64,000 nucleotides of DNA, taken from Brachybacterium avium (GTDB lineage Bacteria; Actinomycetota; Actinomycetes; Actinomycetales; Dermabacteraceae). Location of the stretch: NCBI RefSeq assembly GCF_002216795.1, contig NZ_CP022316.1, positions 620,001 through 684,000 on the forward strand, written 5' to 3'. How positions within the stretch are numbered: position 1 is the first letter of the stretch; each line of letters starts with the position of its first letter. Below, piece by piece: positions 39,311 through 47,914 of this stretch. A model generated the notes under the pieces. It saw only the letters and a list, made by a program, of their open reading frames with translations. It ran no database searches and was not told the DNA's origin. Both the position numbers and the translations under genes were made by a program.

Positions 39311-39388
39311 CCGCTCGTGCCCCGCAGTTCGTCGGCCGACAGCGCCCACGTCCTTCGTCTTCTCCCGCTCGTCCCTCGCAGTTCGTCG
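39311..39388. repeat. Two copies of an intergenic repeat related to the 33.2-kb array
   Basis: CCGCTCGTGCCCCGCAGTTC at 39311 and a close variant at 39365 are 54 bp apart, between the ABC ATPase and permease 1. Core and spacing match the 55-bp repeat at 33187-33316 read on the opposite strand. Confidence 0.6.
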
Positions 39389-39402
39389 ACGCACCACGGT
39401 GC

Positions 39403-40974
39403 TCATGCGATGTCTCCTTCGTCGGCGAGCTGGGAGTCGGTGGTGCGGGCGCCGGAGGCGACGGCCTCGCGAGCGGCATCGACGGTGTAGCCGGCCATCA
39501 TCAGGCCGAGCACGTCACGGTCCTCGTCACCGGGGACGATCCCCAGGATCTTCCCGCCGTACATCACGGCGATGCGGTCCGCGAGCTGGGTGACCTCGTC
39601 CAGCTCGGTGGAGACGATCACGACCGGGGTGCCCCGGTCCCGCTCATCGAGGATGCGGCGGTGCAGGAACTCGATGGAGCCCACGTCCACACCGCGGGTG
39701 GGCTGGGAGGCGATCAGCAGGGCGAGCTCGCGGTGGAGCGCCCGCGCCATGACGACCTTCTGCTGGTTGCCGCCCGACAGCGTCGATACCGCCGCGGCGG
39801 AGGAACCGGTGCGGATGTCGAACTCCGGGATCAGCTGTTCCGCGTTCTCCCGGATGGTGCGCAGCTTCATCGCCAGCGCGCTGCCGAAGGGCGGTCGGTC
39901 GTGCTGGTCCAGCACCAGGTTCTCGGCGACCGAGAAGTCGGGGACCAGGGCGTCATGGGTGCGGTCCTCGGGGACGAAGCCGACGCCGGCGTCGAGCACC
40001 TGCTTCGTGGTCCGGCCCACCAGCTCCTTCCCCTCGAGCTTCGCCGAGCCGTGCACGGTCTCCTGCAGGCCCAGCAGCGCCTCGGTGAGCTCGGTCTGGC
40101 CGTTGCCCTGCACTCCGGCGACGGCGAGCACCTCGCCATGGCGCACCGCGAAGGAGACCCCGTCGAGGGTCCGCGTGCCGGCCTGGTCGATCACCCGCAG
40201 ACCGGTCACCTCGAGCGCCACCTCGCCGGGCGCGGCCTCGGTCTTGTGCTGGTTGAGCGAGACCTGGCGACCCACCATCAGCGAGGCCAGCTCGGCCTGG
40301 TCGGCCGAGGGATCGGCCTCTCCCACGACCTTGCCGCGACGGATCACGGTGATGCGGTCGGAGACGGCCTTGACCTCACGGAGCTTGTGGGTGATGAACA
40401 CGATCGAGGTGCCCTCGTCGCGCAGCTGACGCATGATCTCCATCAGCTCATCGGTCTCCTGCGGGGTGAGCACCGCAGTCGGCTCGTCCAGCACCAGCAC
40501 CTCGGCGCTGCGACTGAGCGCCTTGATGATCTCGACGCGCTGCTGGGCGCCGACGGGCAGGTCCTCGACCAGCGCATCGGGGTCCAGGTCGAAGCCGAAG
40601 CGGGCGGAGATGTCGCGCACCAGCTTCCGCGCCGCGCCGAGATCGAGCAGACCGCCCTTGGTCGGCTCGTGCCCCAGCACCATGTTCTCGGCGACGGTGA
40701 AGACGGGGACCAGCATGAAGTGCTGATGGACCATGCCGATGCCGGCGTCCATCGCATCGCCGGGGTCCGTGAAGGTGACCGGCCTGCCGTCGATGAGGAT
40801 CTGTCCGCCGTCGGGCCGGTAGAGCCCGTACAGGACGTTCATCAGGGTCGACTTCCCGGCCCCGTTCTCGCCCAGCAGGGAGTGGATCTCCCCCGGTTCG
40901 ACGATCAGGTCGATGGCGTCATTGGCCACGAAGGTCCCGAAGGTCTTCGTGATCCCGCGCAGTTCGAGTTTCAC
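39403..40974 (-). CDS. Nucleoside ABC transporter ATPase, two nucleotide-binding domains
   Basis: A 523-residue RbsA/MglA-like fusion of two ATPase domains. Domain 1 has Walker A GENGAGKSTLMN and Walker B VLVLDEPTAVL. Domain 2 has a degenerate P-loop, GVQGNGQTELTEALLG, and an intact signature, LSGGNQQKVVMARAL. The degenerate second site is normal for this class. It powers the two downstream permeases. Confidence 0.93.
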   Translation of the reverse strand: MKLELRGITKTFGTFVANDAIDLIVEPGEIHSLLGENGAGKSTLMNVLYGLYRPDGGQILIDGRPVTFTDPGDAMDAGIGMVHQHFMLVPVFTVAENMVLGHEPTKGGLLDLGAARKLVRDISARFGFDLDPDALVEDLPVGAQQRVEIIKALSRSAEVLVLDEPTAVLTPQETDELMEIMRQLRDEGTSIVFITHKLREVKAVSDRITVIRRGKVVGEADPSADQAELASLMVGRQVSLNQHKTEAAPGEVALEVTGLRVIDQAGTRTLDGVSFAVRHGEVLAVAGVQGNGQTELTEALLGLQETVHGSAKLEGKELVGRTTKQVLDAGVGFVPEDRTHDALVPDFSVAENLVLDQHDRPPFGSALAMKLRTIRENAEQLIPEFDIRTGSSAAAVSTLSGGNQQKVVMARALHRELALLIASQPTRGVDVGSIEFLHRRILDERDRGTPVVIVSTELDEVTQLADRIAVMYGGKILGIVPGDEDRDVLGLMMAGYTVDAAREAVASGARTTDSQLADEGDIA

Positions 40975-41044
40975 AGCGCTCGCTTCCGTCGGTGCGGGCC
41001 GGGCATCCGGCCCTGCGGAGTTCGGACTCAGGATGCGGACATGG

Positions 41045-41080
41045 GGCGCGGCCCCCGCCCTCGCGGGCGGGGACCGCGCC
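41045..41080 (-). terminator. Hairpin between lipoprotein gene and ABC ATPase gene
   Basis: Arms 41045-41060 and 41065-41080 pair over 16 bp with one mismatch and a 4-nt loop, 14 bp after the lipoprotein stop. As the ATPase follows on the same strand, this is probably a partial terminator or 3' stabiliser that keeps the binding protein in excess over the transporter. Confidence 0.65.
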
Positions 41081-41093
41081 GGTCAGCGGTGGG

Positions 41094-42209
41094 TCAGGAG
41101 CCCTGGGGCGAAGCCTTGGACTCCACCGTCACGGTGCCGTCGATGATCTCCTGCTCGAGGGAGTCCAGCTCCTCGGAGAGCTCGGCGGGGACATCATCCT
41201 CGAAATCGTGGAACGGGGCCAGGCCCACGCCGCCGTTCTCGAGGGTGCCCACGTACGGGGTCCCGTCGTACTCGCCACCGGCGGCGCCGGTGATGACGTC
41301 CTCGACACCCACGGTCATCTCCTTCATGACGGAGGTGAGGATGACGGACTGGGCATCGGCGTCGGAGGCGTTGGTCTCGTAGCCGTCGGCGTCGACCCAG
41401 ATCACCATGCGGTCCTCGCCCTCCTTGGCGGAGGCGAGGGTGCCGGCGCCGACGGGGCCCGCGACGGGCATGATGATGTCGGCACCCGCGTTGTAGAACT
41501 CGTCGGAGACGGCCTTGCCCTTGGACTGGTCGTCGAAGGTGCCGACGATGGAGCCGGACTGGGACTCCTTGTTCCAGCCGAGCACCTCGACCTCCTCGTC
41601 GTGGGTCTCGTTGTAGTGGGTGACGCCGTCGGCGTAGCCGTCCATGAAGATGGTGACGGTGGGGATGTCCACGCCGCCGTAGGTGGCGACCTTGCCGGTC
41701 TCGGTCATGCCGGCGGCCAGGTAGCCGGCCAGGAACGCCGCCTCGGCGGTGTTGAACTCGAGGGGCTTGACGTTGTCGAGCTCGATCGGGTTGCCGTCGG
41801 CGTCCTGAGCGGTGGAGTCCACGATCGCGAAGTCCGTGTCGGGGTTCTCCTGCGCGGCGTCACCGGTGGCCGGGGCCAGCAGGAAGCCGACGGTGATGAT
41901 CAGGTCGCAGCCCTGGGTCACCATGTTGTTGATGTTCGGGGCGAAGTCGGAGTCGTCGGTGGACTCCGCGGTGGAGTGGTCGATCCCCAGGCTCTCGACC
42001 GCGTTCTGCAGCCCCTTGTAGCTGGACTCGTTGAAGGACTTGTCGTCCCAGCCGCCGGCATCGGAGACCATGCAGGCCTTGTAGTCGCTCGAGGCACCGC
42101 CGGCATCGCTGCCACCGCCGCCGGCGGTCTCCTCCGGGGCCGTGCCGCAGGCGGCGAGGGTCAGGGCGCCGGCGCCGACCAGGGCGAGCGCACGCGTGAT
42201 GCTCTTCAT
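41094..42209 (-). CDS. BMP-family nucleoside-binding lipoprotein
   Basis: A 371-residue secreted lipoprotein. The signal peptide ends in the lipobox LTLAAC with lipid-modified Cys21, followed by a Gly/Ser linker. The mature part has DAGGWDDKSFNESSYKGL, a family signature of BmpA/PnrA/Med purine-nucleoside-binding proteins, and PVAGPVGAGTLASAKEG. It catches nucleosides outside the membrane for the ABC transporter. AAGGAA precedes ATG 42209. It opens the operon bmp-ATPase-permease-permease-cdd-deoA. Confidence 0.92.
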   Translation of the reverse strand: MKSITRALALVGAGALTLAACGTAPEETAGGGGSDAGGASSDYKACMVSDAGGWDDKSFNESSYKGLQNAVESLGIDHSTAESTDDSDFAPNINNMVTQGCDLIITVGFLLAPATGDAAQENPDTDFAIVDSTAQDADGNPIELDNVKPLEFNTAEAAFLAGYLAAGMTETGKVATYGGVDIPTVTIFMDGYADGVTHYNETHDEEVEVLGWNKESQSGSIVGTFDDQSKGKAVSDEFYNAGADIIMPVAGPVGAGTLASAKEGEDRMVIWVDADGYETNASDADAQSVILTSVMKEMTVGVEDVITGAAGGEYDGTPYVGTLENGGVGLAPFHDFEDDVPAELSEELDSLEQEIIDGTVTVESKASPQGS

Positions 42210-42260
42210 GAAGGTTCCTTCGGTCAGGTGCGGGGCCGGAATCGCCCCGAGGGGTCCGTC

Positions 42261-42276
42261 GCGACAGCGCTGTCGC
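42261..42276. promoter_or_regulatory. 16-bp perfect palindrome upstream of the nucleoside operon
   Basis: GCGACAGCGCTGTCGC is perfectly symmetric and lies 52-67 bp upstream of the lipoprotein start. TATGGT on the minus strand (about 42291-42296) may be the -10 box, which would put the palindrome just downstream of transcription start, a repressor-like position. The regulator is not encoded nearby. Confidence 0.5.
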
Positions 42277-42418
42277 AGTGCGCTTGGGACCATATCCGCG
42301 CGCAGCGCCTTCCGGGGCCACTTCGGTCCCACTCCGTGAACCGTTATGAAATCGACGCGGTGGTGGCGTATGGGCGGGTCGCAGCCGCTAACCGGGCCGC
42401 CGCGCCGGCCAGGGCGTC

Positions 42419-43659
42419 TCAGGCGGGCAGCAGGTCTCGCTGGACGCATGCCGCGGCGAGCACCGAGGCACCGATCCCGATCGCTCGCTCATCGATCATG
42501 AGATCACCCATGTGCAGGTCATAGGTACGGCCGCCGGGGGTGCGGGTGCCGAGCCTGGCGAGCGCGCCGGGGACCTTCTCCAGGTACCAGGCGAAGTCCT
42601 CACCGCCCAGCGACTGCGCGGTCGGATCGAGGTTGTCCCTGCCCAGCACGCCCTGTATCGCAGAGGCCAGCACGTCGACGCTCGAACGGGCGTTGGACAC
42701 CGGCGGCACGCCCCGGTCATGGCTCACCCGCGCCTCCACGCCCCAGGGGCGCACGAGATCCGCCAGGATCGTCTCCAGCAGCTCCTCCGCCTGATCCCAG
42801 GCCTCGTGGTCCAGGCAGCGCAGGGTCCCCTCGAGCGTGCCACTGCTGGGGATCGCGTTGAAGGCGGAGCCGGCATGGATGCTGCCCCAGGTCAGGTTCA
42901 CGCCGGAGCGCGGGTCCATCCGCCGGTTCAGCGCCGCCGGAAGCTGAGTGGCGATCGACCCCAGCGCGTAGACGAGGTCCTGAGTGAGGTGGGGGCGCGA
43001 GGTGTGCCCGCCGGCGCCGCGCACCAGGACCTTCACCGGGTCGGTGGCCGAGGTGATGGGGCCGGACTTCAGGCCCACGTGGCCGACATCGACCCCGGGA
43101 TCGCAGTGCAGCGCGAGGATCGAGTCGACCCCGGCCAGCACGTCCTGGCCGATCAGCTCGAGGGCGCCGCAGGGATGCATCTCCTCGGCGGGTTGGAAGA
43201 CGAGCCTCACCCCACGGCGGAGGCCGCCGGCGTCGGCGGCCCGGACCAGCGCCGTCGCCGCGCCGAGGACCGCGCTCATGTGGACGTCGTGACCGCAGGC
43301 GTGGGAGACGCCCTCCACGGTCGAGCGGAAGGCGACGGTGGCCAGCTCGGGGATGCCGAGAGCATCCATGTCGGCGCGCAGGGCCATCAGCTCCAAGGAG
43401 GGGTCCTCGCCCGGGATGTCGCAGACCAGGCCGGTGTGCGCCATCCGCTGCGGGGAGAGACCCAGGCCGCGCAGATGCTCCTCGATGAAGTCGGTGGTGG
43501 CGTGCTCCTGATGCGAGAGCTCGGGGTGGCGGTGCAGGTGGCGTCGCACCTCGCGCAGCGCCCCGCGGATTCGGTGACCGTCCGGGCGATCAGCCCCGTC
43601 GGACCCAGCATCGACCGCTGCTGCGCGGTCCCCAGCAGGACCTGCTGTGACTGCTCCAC
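42419..43659 (-). pseudogene. M20-family amidohydrolase/carboxypeptidase, frameshifted near the N-terminus
   Basis: About 413 residues of the M20D (hippurate hydrolase/IAA-amino acid hydrolase) type. REVRRHLHRHPELSHQE starts the catalytic domain; metal ligands lie in HACGHDVHM (Cys, His), QPAEE (Glu) and the late GGEDFAWYLE. It hydrolyses N-acyl amino acids or related amides; the substrate is unknown. A G is missing from the run at 43561-43564, separating the first 32 or so codons (GTG 43659, preceded by AGGGGAG) from the rest. If the break is real, a shorter protein from GTG 43549 would lack about 36 residues. Confidence 0.82.
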
Positions 43660-43750
43660 CTGTGCACTCCCCTGCGTTCCGTCGGGACGGCCGCGGCTCC
43701 GGTGCGGAGCGGGCCGACGCCCTCGCGGTGGCCGCTGCGGGCGGTCGACG

Positions 43751-44959
43751 TCAGCGCAGGCGGCCCAGCCCGCACCGCTCGAGGCGGGCGACGAGCACCG
43801 AGAGGTCCTGCGCCTGTTCGTCGGCGAGCACCAGCAGCGCGTCCTCGGTGTCGACGATGCTGATGCCGTCCAGCCCGACCAGGGCGATGTGGCGATCCGT
43901 GGAACCGTACACCGTGGCGCGTGAGGAGACGGCATCGACCGTGGCGCTTCCCAGCACCCGGACATCACCGTCCCCACCATCTGCCGAAGCGCGCTCACCT
44001 CCCTCGCCGAGGGCCCGGACCGGATGCTCGCGCAGCTGTCGGGCGAGTGCGGCGAAGTCGCCCACGTCGTCCCAGCCGAACGCAGCCGGCACCACCGCGA
44101 CCTTGCCCTCGAGAGCCAGCGGCTCCGCCAGAGCATGATCGATCGCGATCGCGGTCAGCCGCGGCCACACCCGCTCGAACACCGCCGGGTACCGCTCGGT
44201 CCCGGCAGTGGCGGCGATCTCTCGGACCCCGGCGGCCAGGGACGGGATCTGCACCGCCAGCTCGTCCAGCAGCAGCGAGGCCCGCACCACGAACATCCCT
44301 GCGTTCCAGAGGAAGCGCCCGGTGCTCAGGAACTGCTCGGCGCGCTCACGATCCGGCTTCTCCACGAAACGGGCCACCGGATGCGCTCCGGGCGGGAGCG
44401 CGCCCAGCCCCGTGGTCCCGCTGAGCGGCCCGGCAGCGGCATCGCGCCCCTCCTGCGACCCCGGTGCCCGCTGTCCGCTCCGTTCGATGTAGCCGAATCC
44501 GGTGGCGGGATGAGTGGGGGTGATCCCGAGGGTGACCAGGTATCCGCGCTCGGCGGTCTCGCGGGCGAGCGCCACGGCCCGGGTGAAGGCCGCGTCGTCG
44601 TCGATCAGATGATCAGCGGCGAAGGATCCGATGATCGCCTCCGGCTGCTCCCGCTCGACCAGCGCCGCAGCGAGGGCGATCGCCGGCATCGAGTTGCGCG
44701 GCGACGGCTCGGCGACCACCCGTACGGCGCCCGAACCGCCCACCTGCTCCCGCACCGCCGCCTCGTGCACCGCCCCGGTGACCACGATCGGCGGCCCATC
44801 GGCCAGCGGGATCAGACGCTCCACCGTGCTCTGCAGGAGGCTGCGCCCCTCGCCCGTCAGGTCCAGCAGGAACTTCGGGCGCGAACGGCGTGAGAGCGGC
44901 CACAGTCGTGTTCCGGCGCCACCTGCCGGGATCACGGGCACGAAGGGAAGCTGAGGCAT
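43751..44959 (-). CDS. manC: Mannose-1-phosphate guanylyltransferase
   Basis: A 402-residue nucleotidyltransferase making GDP-mannose from GTP and mannose-1-phosphate. It has the N-terminal VIPAGGAGTRLWPLSR signature with a PKFLLDL lysine, RFVEKPD, and FLWNAGMFV. The C-terminal part is the short beta-helix-like domain; no isomerase (ManA) domain is present. The start has no ribosome site but has TACGCT 6 nt upstream. It could supply mannose to cell-wall glycans. Confidence 0.93.
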   Translation of the reverse strand: MPQLPFVPVIPAGGAGTRLWPLSRRSRPKFLLDLTGEGRSLLQSTVERLIPLADGPPIVVTGAVHEAAVREQVGGSGAVRVVAEPSPRNSMPAIALAAALVEREQPEAIIGSFAADHLIDDDAAFTRAVALARETAERGYLVTLGITPTHPATGFGYIERSGQRAPGSQEGRDAAAGPLSGTTGLGALPPGAHPVARFVEKPDRERAEQFLSTGRFLWNAGMFVVRASLLLDELAVQIPSLAAGVREIAATAGTERYPAVFERVWPRLTAIAIDHALAEPLALEGKVAVVPAAFGWDDVGDFAALARQLREHPVRALGEGGERASADGGDGDVRVLGSATVDAVSSRATVYGSTDRHIALVGLDGISIVDTEDALLVLADEQAQDLSVLVARLERCGLGRLR

Positions 44960-44965
44960 TCGTCC

Positions 44966-44971
44966 AGCGTA
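44966..44971 (-). promoter_or_regulatory. Leaderless-type -10 box of the guanylyltransferase gene
   Basis: TACGCT on the minus strand ends 6 nt before ATG 44959 and no Shine-Dalgarno sequence is seen. Confidence 0.5.
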
Positions 44972-45057
44972 TCGATGTCCACCCTCGTCCCCACGGCGTT
45001 CTGCAGCATCCGCGCCCGACTCGCTCCGGAAGGCACGGCACAGCCCCTGCCTGGTGC

Positions 45058-45232
45058 TACGCTGAACGGGCCCCTGTCGGGGGCGATGATGATGTCGCCG
45101 TGTCGTGAAATGCCCCTGCGGGCGGTCCACGTCGCGACCGCCGTCCGGAGCGTTCCTCCGGAGCTCTGCTGGCCGCTCCACGGCATCTCCTCACCGTTCC
45201 CGGCACCATCCCGACGCTTCTGGAGGATCTCC
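45058..45232 (+). promoter_or_regulatory. sdh promoter and structured leader
   Basis: TACGCT at 45058-45063 is a plausible -10, giving a leader of about 160 nt before sdhC. The leader has two simple hairpins: GGCGGTC/GACCGCC (45121-45127 with 45136-45142) and TCCGGAG/CTCCGGA (45144-45150 with 45156-45162). I do not recognise a known riboswitch. Confidence 0.4.
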
Positions 45233-45610
45233 GTGGCTTCAGCCCAATCCGGGACGCTCTATCGCGGACGCGAGGGCATGTGGTCCTGGGTCGCCCACCG
45301 CATCTCAGGAATGCTCATCTTCCTGTTCCTGCTCGTGCACGTCCTGGACACCGCTCTCGTCCGCGTCTCCCCCGAGGCCTACAACGAGGTGATCGGACAC
45401 TACAAGACCGTCGTGTTCGGCCTCGGCGAGGTCGGCCTCGTCGCCGCGATCCTCTTCCATGCCCTCAACGGCCTGCGCCTCATCCTGGTGGACTTCTGGT
45501 CCCAGGGTCCCAAGCGTCAGCGCTCCCTCTTCTGGGGCGTCGTGATCGTGTGGGTCGTCCTCATGGCCGGATTCCTCCCCCGCCACCTCATGCACATGTT
45601 CGGAGCGTGA
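45233..45610 (+). CDS. sdhC: Succinate dehydrogenase cytochrome b subunit SdhC
   Basis: A 125-residue membrane subunit with three hydrophobic helices. VAHRISGMLIFLFLLVHVLD carries the S-x-R/H region and a heme-ligand His candidate; LFHALNGLRLILVD is the second conserved helix. GTG 45233 is chosen because GGAGG lies 6 bp upstream. It anchors the dehydrogenase and takes part in quinone reduction. The gene order sdhCDAB is the usual actinobacterial one. Confidence 0.93.
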   Translation: MASAQSGTLYRGREGMWSWVAHRISGMLIFLFLLVHVLDTALVRVSPEAYNEVIGHYKTVVFGLGEVGLVAAILFHALNGLRLILVDFWSQGPKRQRSLFWGVVIVWVVLMAGFLPRHLMHMFGA

Positions 45611-45615
45611 TCACG

Positions 45616-46065
45616 ATGTCCACCACCTCCATCCCCGATCCGAGCACCCGCTACCGCCGCACCGGCCAGCGCGGCATCAACGCCGAGATGCTCTCGTGGC
45701 TGTTCATGCGTGCCTCCGGCATGCTGCTGGTCATCCTCGTCTTCGGCCACCTGTTCGTGAACCTCTGGCTGGGCCAGGGTGTCCAGGGGATCGACTTCGC
45801 CTTCGTCGGCGGCAAGTGGTCCTCCCCCTTCTGGCAGGTCTGGGACCTGCTGATGCTGTGGCTGGGGCTGATCCACGGCGGCAACGGCGTGCGCACGATC
45901 ATCAACGACTACGCGCGCGGCGACCGTCTCCGCATGGTCCTGAAGGGCCTGCTCTACTTCGCCGTGGTCGTCACGGTCATCCTCGGCACGCTGGTGATCT
46001 TCACCTTCGAGCCGTGCCCGGTCGGCGCCGAGCCGAGCCTGCTGCCCTCCTTCTGCGAGGGCTGA
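45616..46065 (+). CDS. sdhD: Succinate dehydrogenase membrane anchor SdhD
   Basis: A 149-residue protein with three membrane helices. LSWLFMRASGMLLVILVFGHLFVN is the first, with a likely heme His, and GLIHGGNGVRTIINDY the conserved second motif. ATG 45616 is used; a GTG at 45607 overlapping the sdhC stop is possible and would add three residues. With SdhC it forms the quinone-reducing anchor. Confidence 0.92.
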   Translation: MSTTSIPDPSTRYRRTGQRGINAEMLSWLFMRASGMLLVILVFGHLFVNLWLGQGVQGIDFAFVGGKWSSPFWQVWDLLMLWLGLIHGGNGVRTIINDYARGDRLRMVLKGLLYFAVVVTVILGTLVIFTFEPCPVGAEPSLLPSFCEG

Positions 46066-46138
46066 CGCCCGGGACGATCGGCCCACCGGTCGCCCCTCCA
46101 CACTTCCCGGTCGACCCGAAACGGAGCAGTCACCCGAC

Positions 46139-47914
46139 ATGCAGACCCATAACTACGACGTGGTGATCGTCGGCGCCGGCGGCGCCGGCATGCGTGCAGC
46201 CCTGGAGTCCTCCAAGCGCTCCCGCACCGCTGTCGTCACCAAGCTCTACCCCACGCGCTCCCACACCGGCGCGGCCCAGGGCGGCATGTGCGCCGCGCTG
46301 GCCAATGTCGAGGACGACAACTGGGAGTGGCACACCTACGACACCGTCAAGGGCGGTGACTACCTCGTGGATCAGGACGCTGCGGAGGTGATGGCGAAGG
46401 AGGCCATCGACGCGGTGCTCGATCTCGAGAAGATGGGTCTGCCCTTCAACCGCACCCCCGAGGGCAAGATCGACCAGCGCCGGTTCGGCGGGCACACCCG
46501 TGACCACGGCGAAGCACCCGTGCGCCGCTCCTGCTACGCCGCAGACCGCACCGGTCACATGATCCTGCAGACGCTCTACCAGAACTGCGTGAAGCAGGAC
46601 GTGGAGTTCTTCAACGAGTACTACGTGCTCGATGTGCTGATGACCGGCGATCCCCGCAGCGACGAGGGCGTGCGAGCCTCCGGCGTGGTCACCTACGAGC
46701 TGGCCACCGGCGAGATCCACATCTTCCGTGCGAAGTCCGTGGTGTTCGCCTCGGGCGGCTTCGGCAAGATCTTCAAGACCACCTCCAACGCCCACACCCT
46801 CACCGGTGACGGCCCCGCGATGGCGTTCCGTCGCGGTATCCCGCTGGAGGACATGGAGTTCTTCCAGTTCCACCCCACGGGCCTCGCCGGGCTGGGCATC
46901 CTGCTCTCCGAGGCGGCCCGCGGCGAGGGCGGCATCCTCCGCAACAGCGAGATGGAGCGCTTCATGGAGCGCTACGCCCCGACGCTGAAGGACCTCGCAC
47001 CTCGCGACGTGGTCGCGCGGGCGATGGCCAACGAGGTGCGTGACGGCCGCGGTGCCGGTCCCAAGAAGGACTACGTCTACCTCGACCTCACCCACCTGGA
47101 GCCCTCGCACATCGATGCGAAGCTCCCGGACATCACCGAGTTCGCGCGCACCTACCTCGGCGTGGAGCCGTACACGGACCCGATCCCGGTGTTCCCCACC
47201 GCGCATTACGGCATGGGCGGCATCCCCACCAATATCCGTGGTGAGGTGCTGCGCAACGCGACCGACGTGATCCCCGGCCTGTACGCCGCGGGAGAGACTG
47301 CCTGCGTCTCGGTGCACGGCGGCAACCGCCTGGGCACCAACTCCCTGCTGGACATCAACGTCTTCGGCCGCCGCGCCGGCATCGCCGCCGCGGAGCACGC
47401 CGACGAGGTGGACCTGCCCGAGCTGCCCGAGGGCCTCGAGACCCCCACCGTGGAGCTGCTCCAGCGTCTGCGCGACCGGCCCGCGACCGAGGATCGCATC
47501 GCCGACATCCGGATCGCGCTGCAGGAGACCATGGACACCAACGTGCAGGTGTTCCGCACCGACGAGACCTGCCGTCAGGCCCTGGCCGATATCCGGGATC
47601 TCAAGAAGCGCTACGAGACCGTCGCCATCCAGGACAAGGGCCGCAGCTACAACCTGGACCTGATGGAAGCGGTGGAGCTGGGCTTCCTGCTGGACCTCGC
47701 GGAGATCGTGGCGCTCGGCGCGCTGGAGCGCAAGGAGTCCCGCGGCGGCCACTTCCGGGAGGATTTCGAGACGCGCGATGACGTCAACTTCCTCGCACAC
47801 ACCATGGCCTACCGCACCCTTCCCGGTGAGGAGGGCCTCGAGGGCACCTCGATCCGGCTGGGCACCAAGCCCGTCGTGATCACCCGTTACGAGCCGAAGG
47901 AGCGTACGTTCTGA
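46139..47914 (+). CDS. sdhA: Succinate dehydrogenase flavoprotein subunit SdhA
   Basis: A 591-residue flavoprotein oxidising succinate to fumarate. The N-terminal FAD fold is VVIVGAGGAGMRAALES; SHTGAAQGG holds the covalent FAD-His region; GGHTRDHGEAPVRRSCYAAD and the later HGGNRLGTNSLLD complete the active site. Length and motifs are complete. Its stop overlaps the sdhB start by one base (TGATG). Confidence 0.97.
   Translation: MQTHNYDVVIVGAGGAGMRAALESSKRSRTAVVTKLYPTRSHTGAAQGGMCAALANVEDDNWEWHTYDTVKGGDYLVDQDAAEVMAKEAIDAVLDLEKMGLPFNRTPEGKIDQRRFGGHTRDHGEAPVRRSCYAADRTGHMILQTLYQNCVKQDVEFFNEYYVLDVLMTGDPRSDEGVRASGVVTYELATGEIHIFRAKSVVFASGGFGKIFKTTSNAHTLTGDGPAMAFRRGIPLEDMEFFQFHPTGLAGLGILLSEAARGEGGILRNSEMERFMERYAPTLKDLAPRDVVARAMANEVRDGRGAGPKKDYVYLDLTHLEPSHIDAKLPDITEFARTYLGVEPYTDPIPVFPTAHYGMGGIPTNIRGEVLRNATDVIPGLYAAGETACVSVHGGNRLGTNSLLDINVFGRRAGIAAAEHADEVDLPELPEGLETPTVELLQRLRDRPATEDRIADIRIALQETMDTNVQVFRTDETCRQALADIRDLKKRYETVAIQDKGRSYNLDLMEAVELGFLLDLAEIVALGALERKESRGGHFREDFETRDDVNFLAHTMAYRTLPGEEGLEGTSIRLGTKPVVITRYEPKERTF

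Noticed and set aside
45087-45232. Leader peptide or N-terminal extension of SdhC starting near 45087 or 44975
   Set aside because: The extension has no membrane or family similarity, and a strong GGAGG stands right before GTG 45233.
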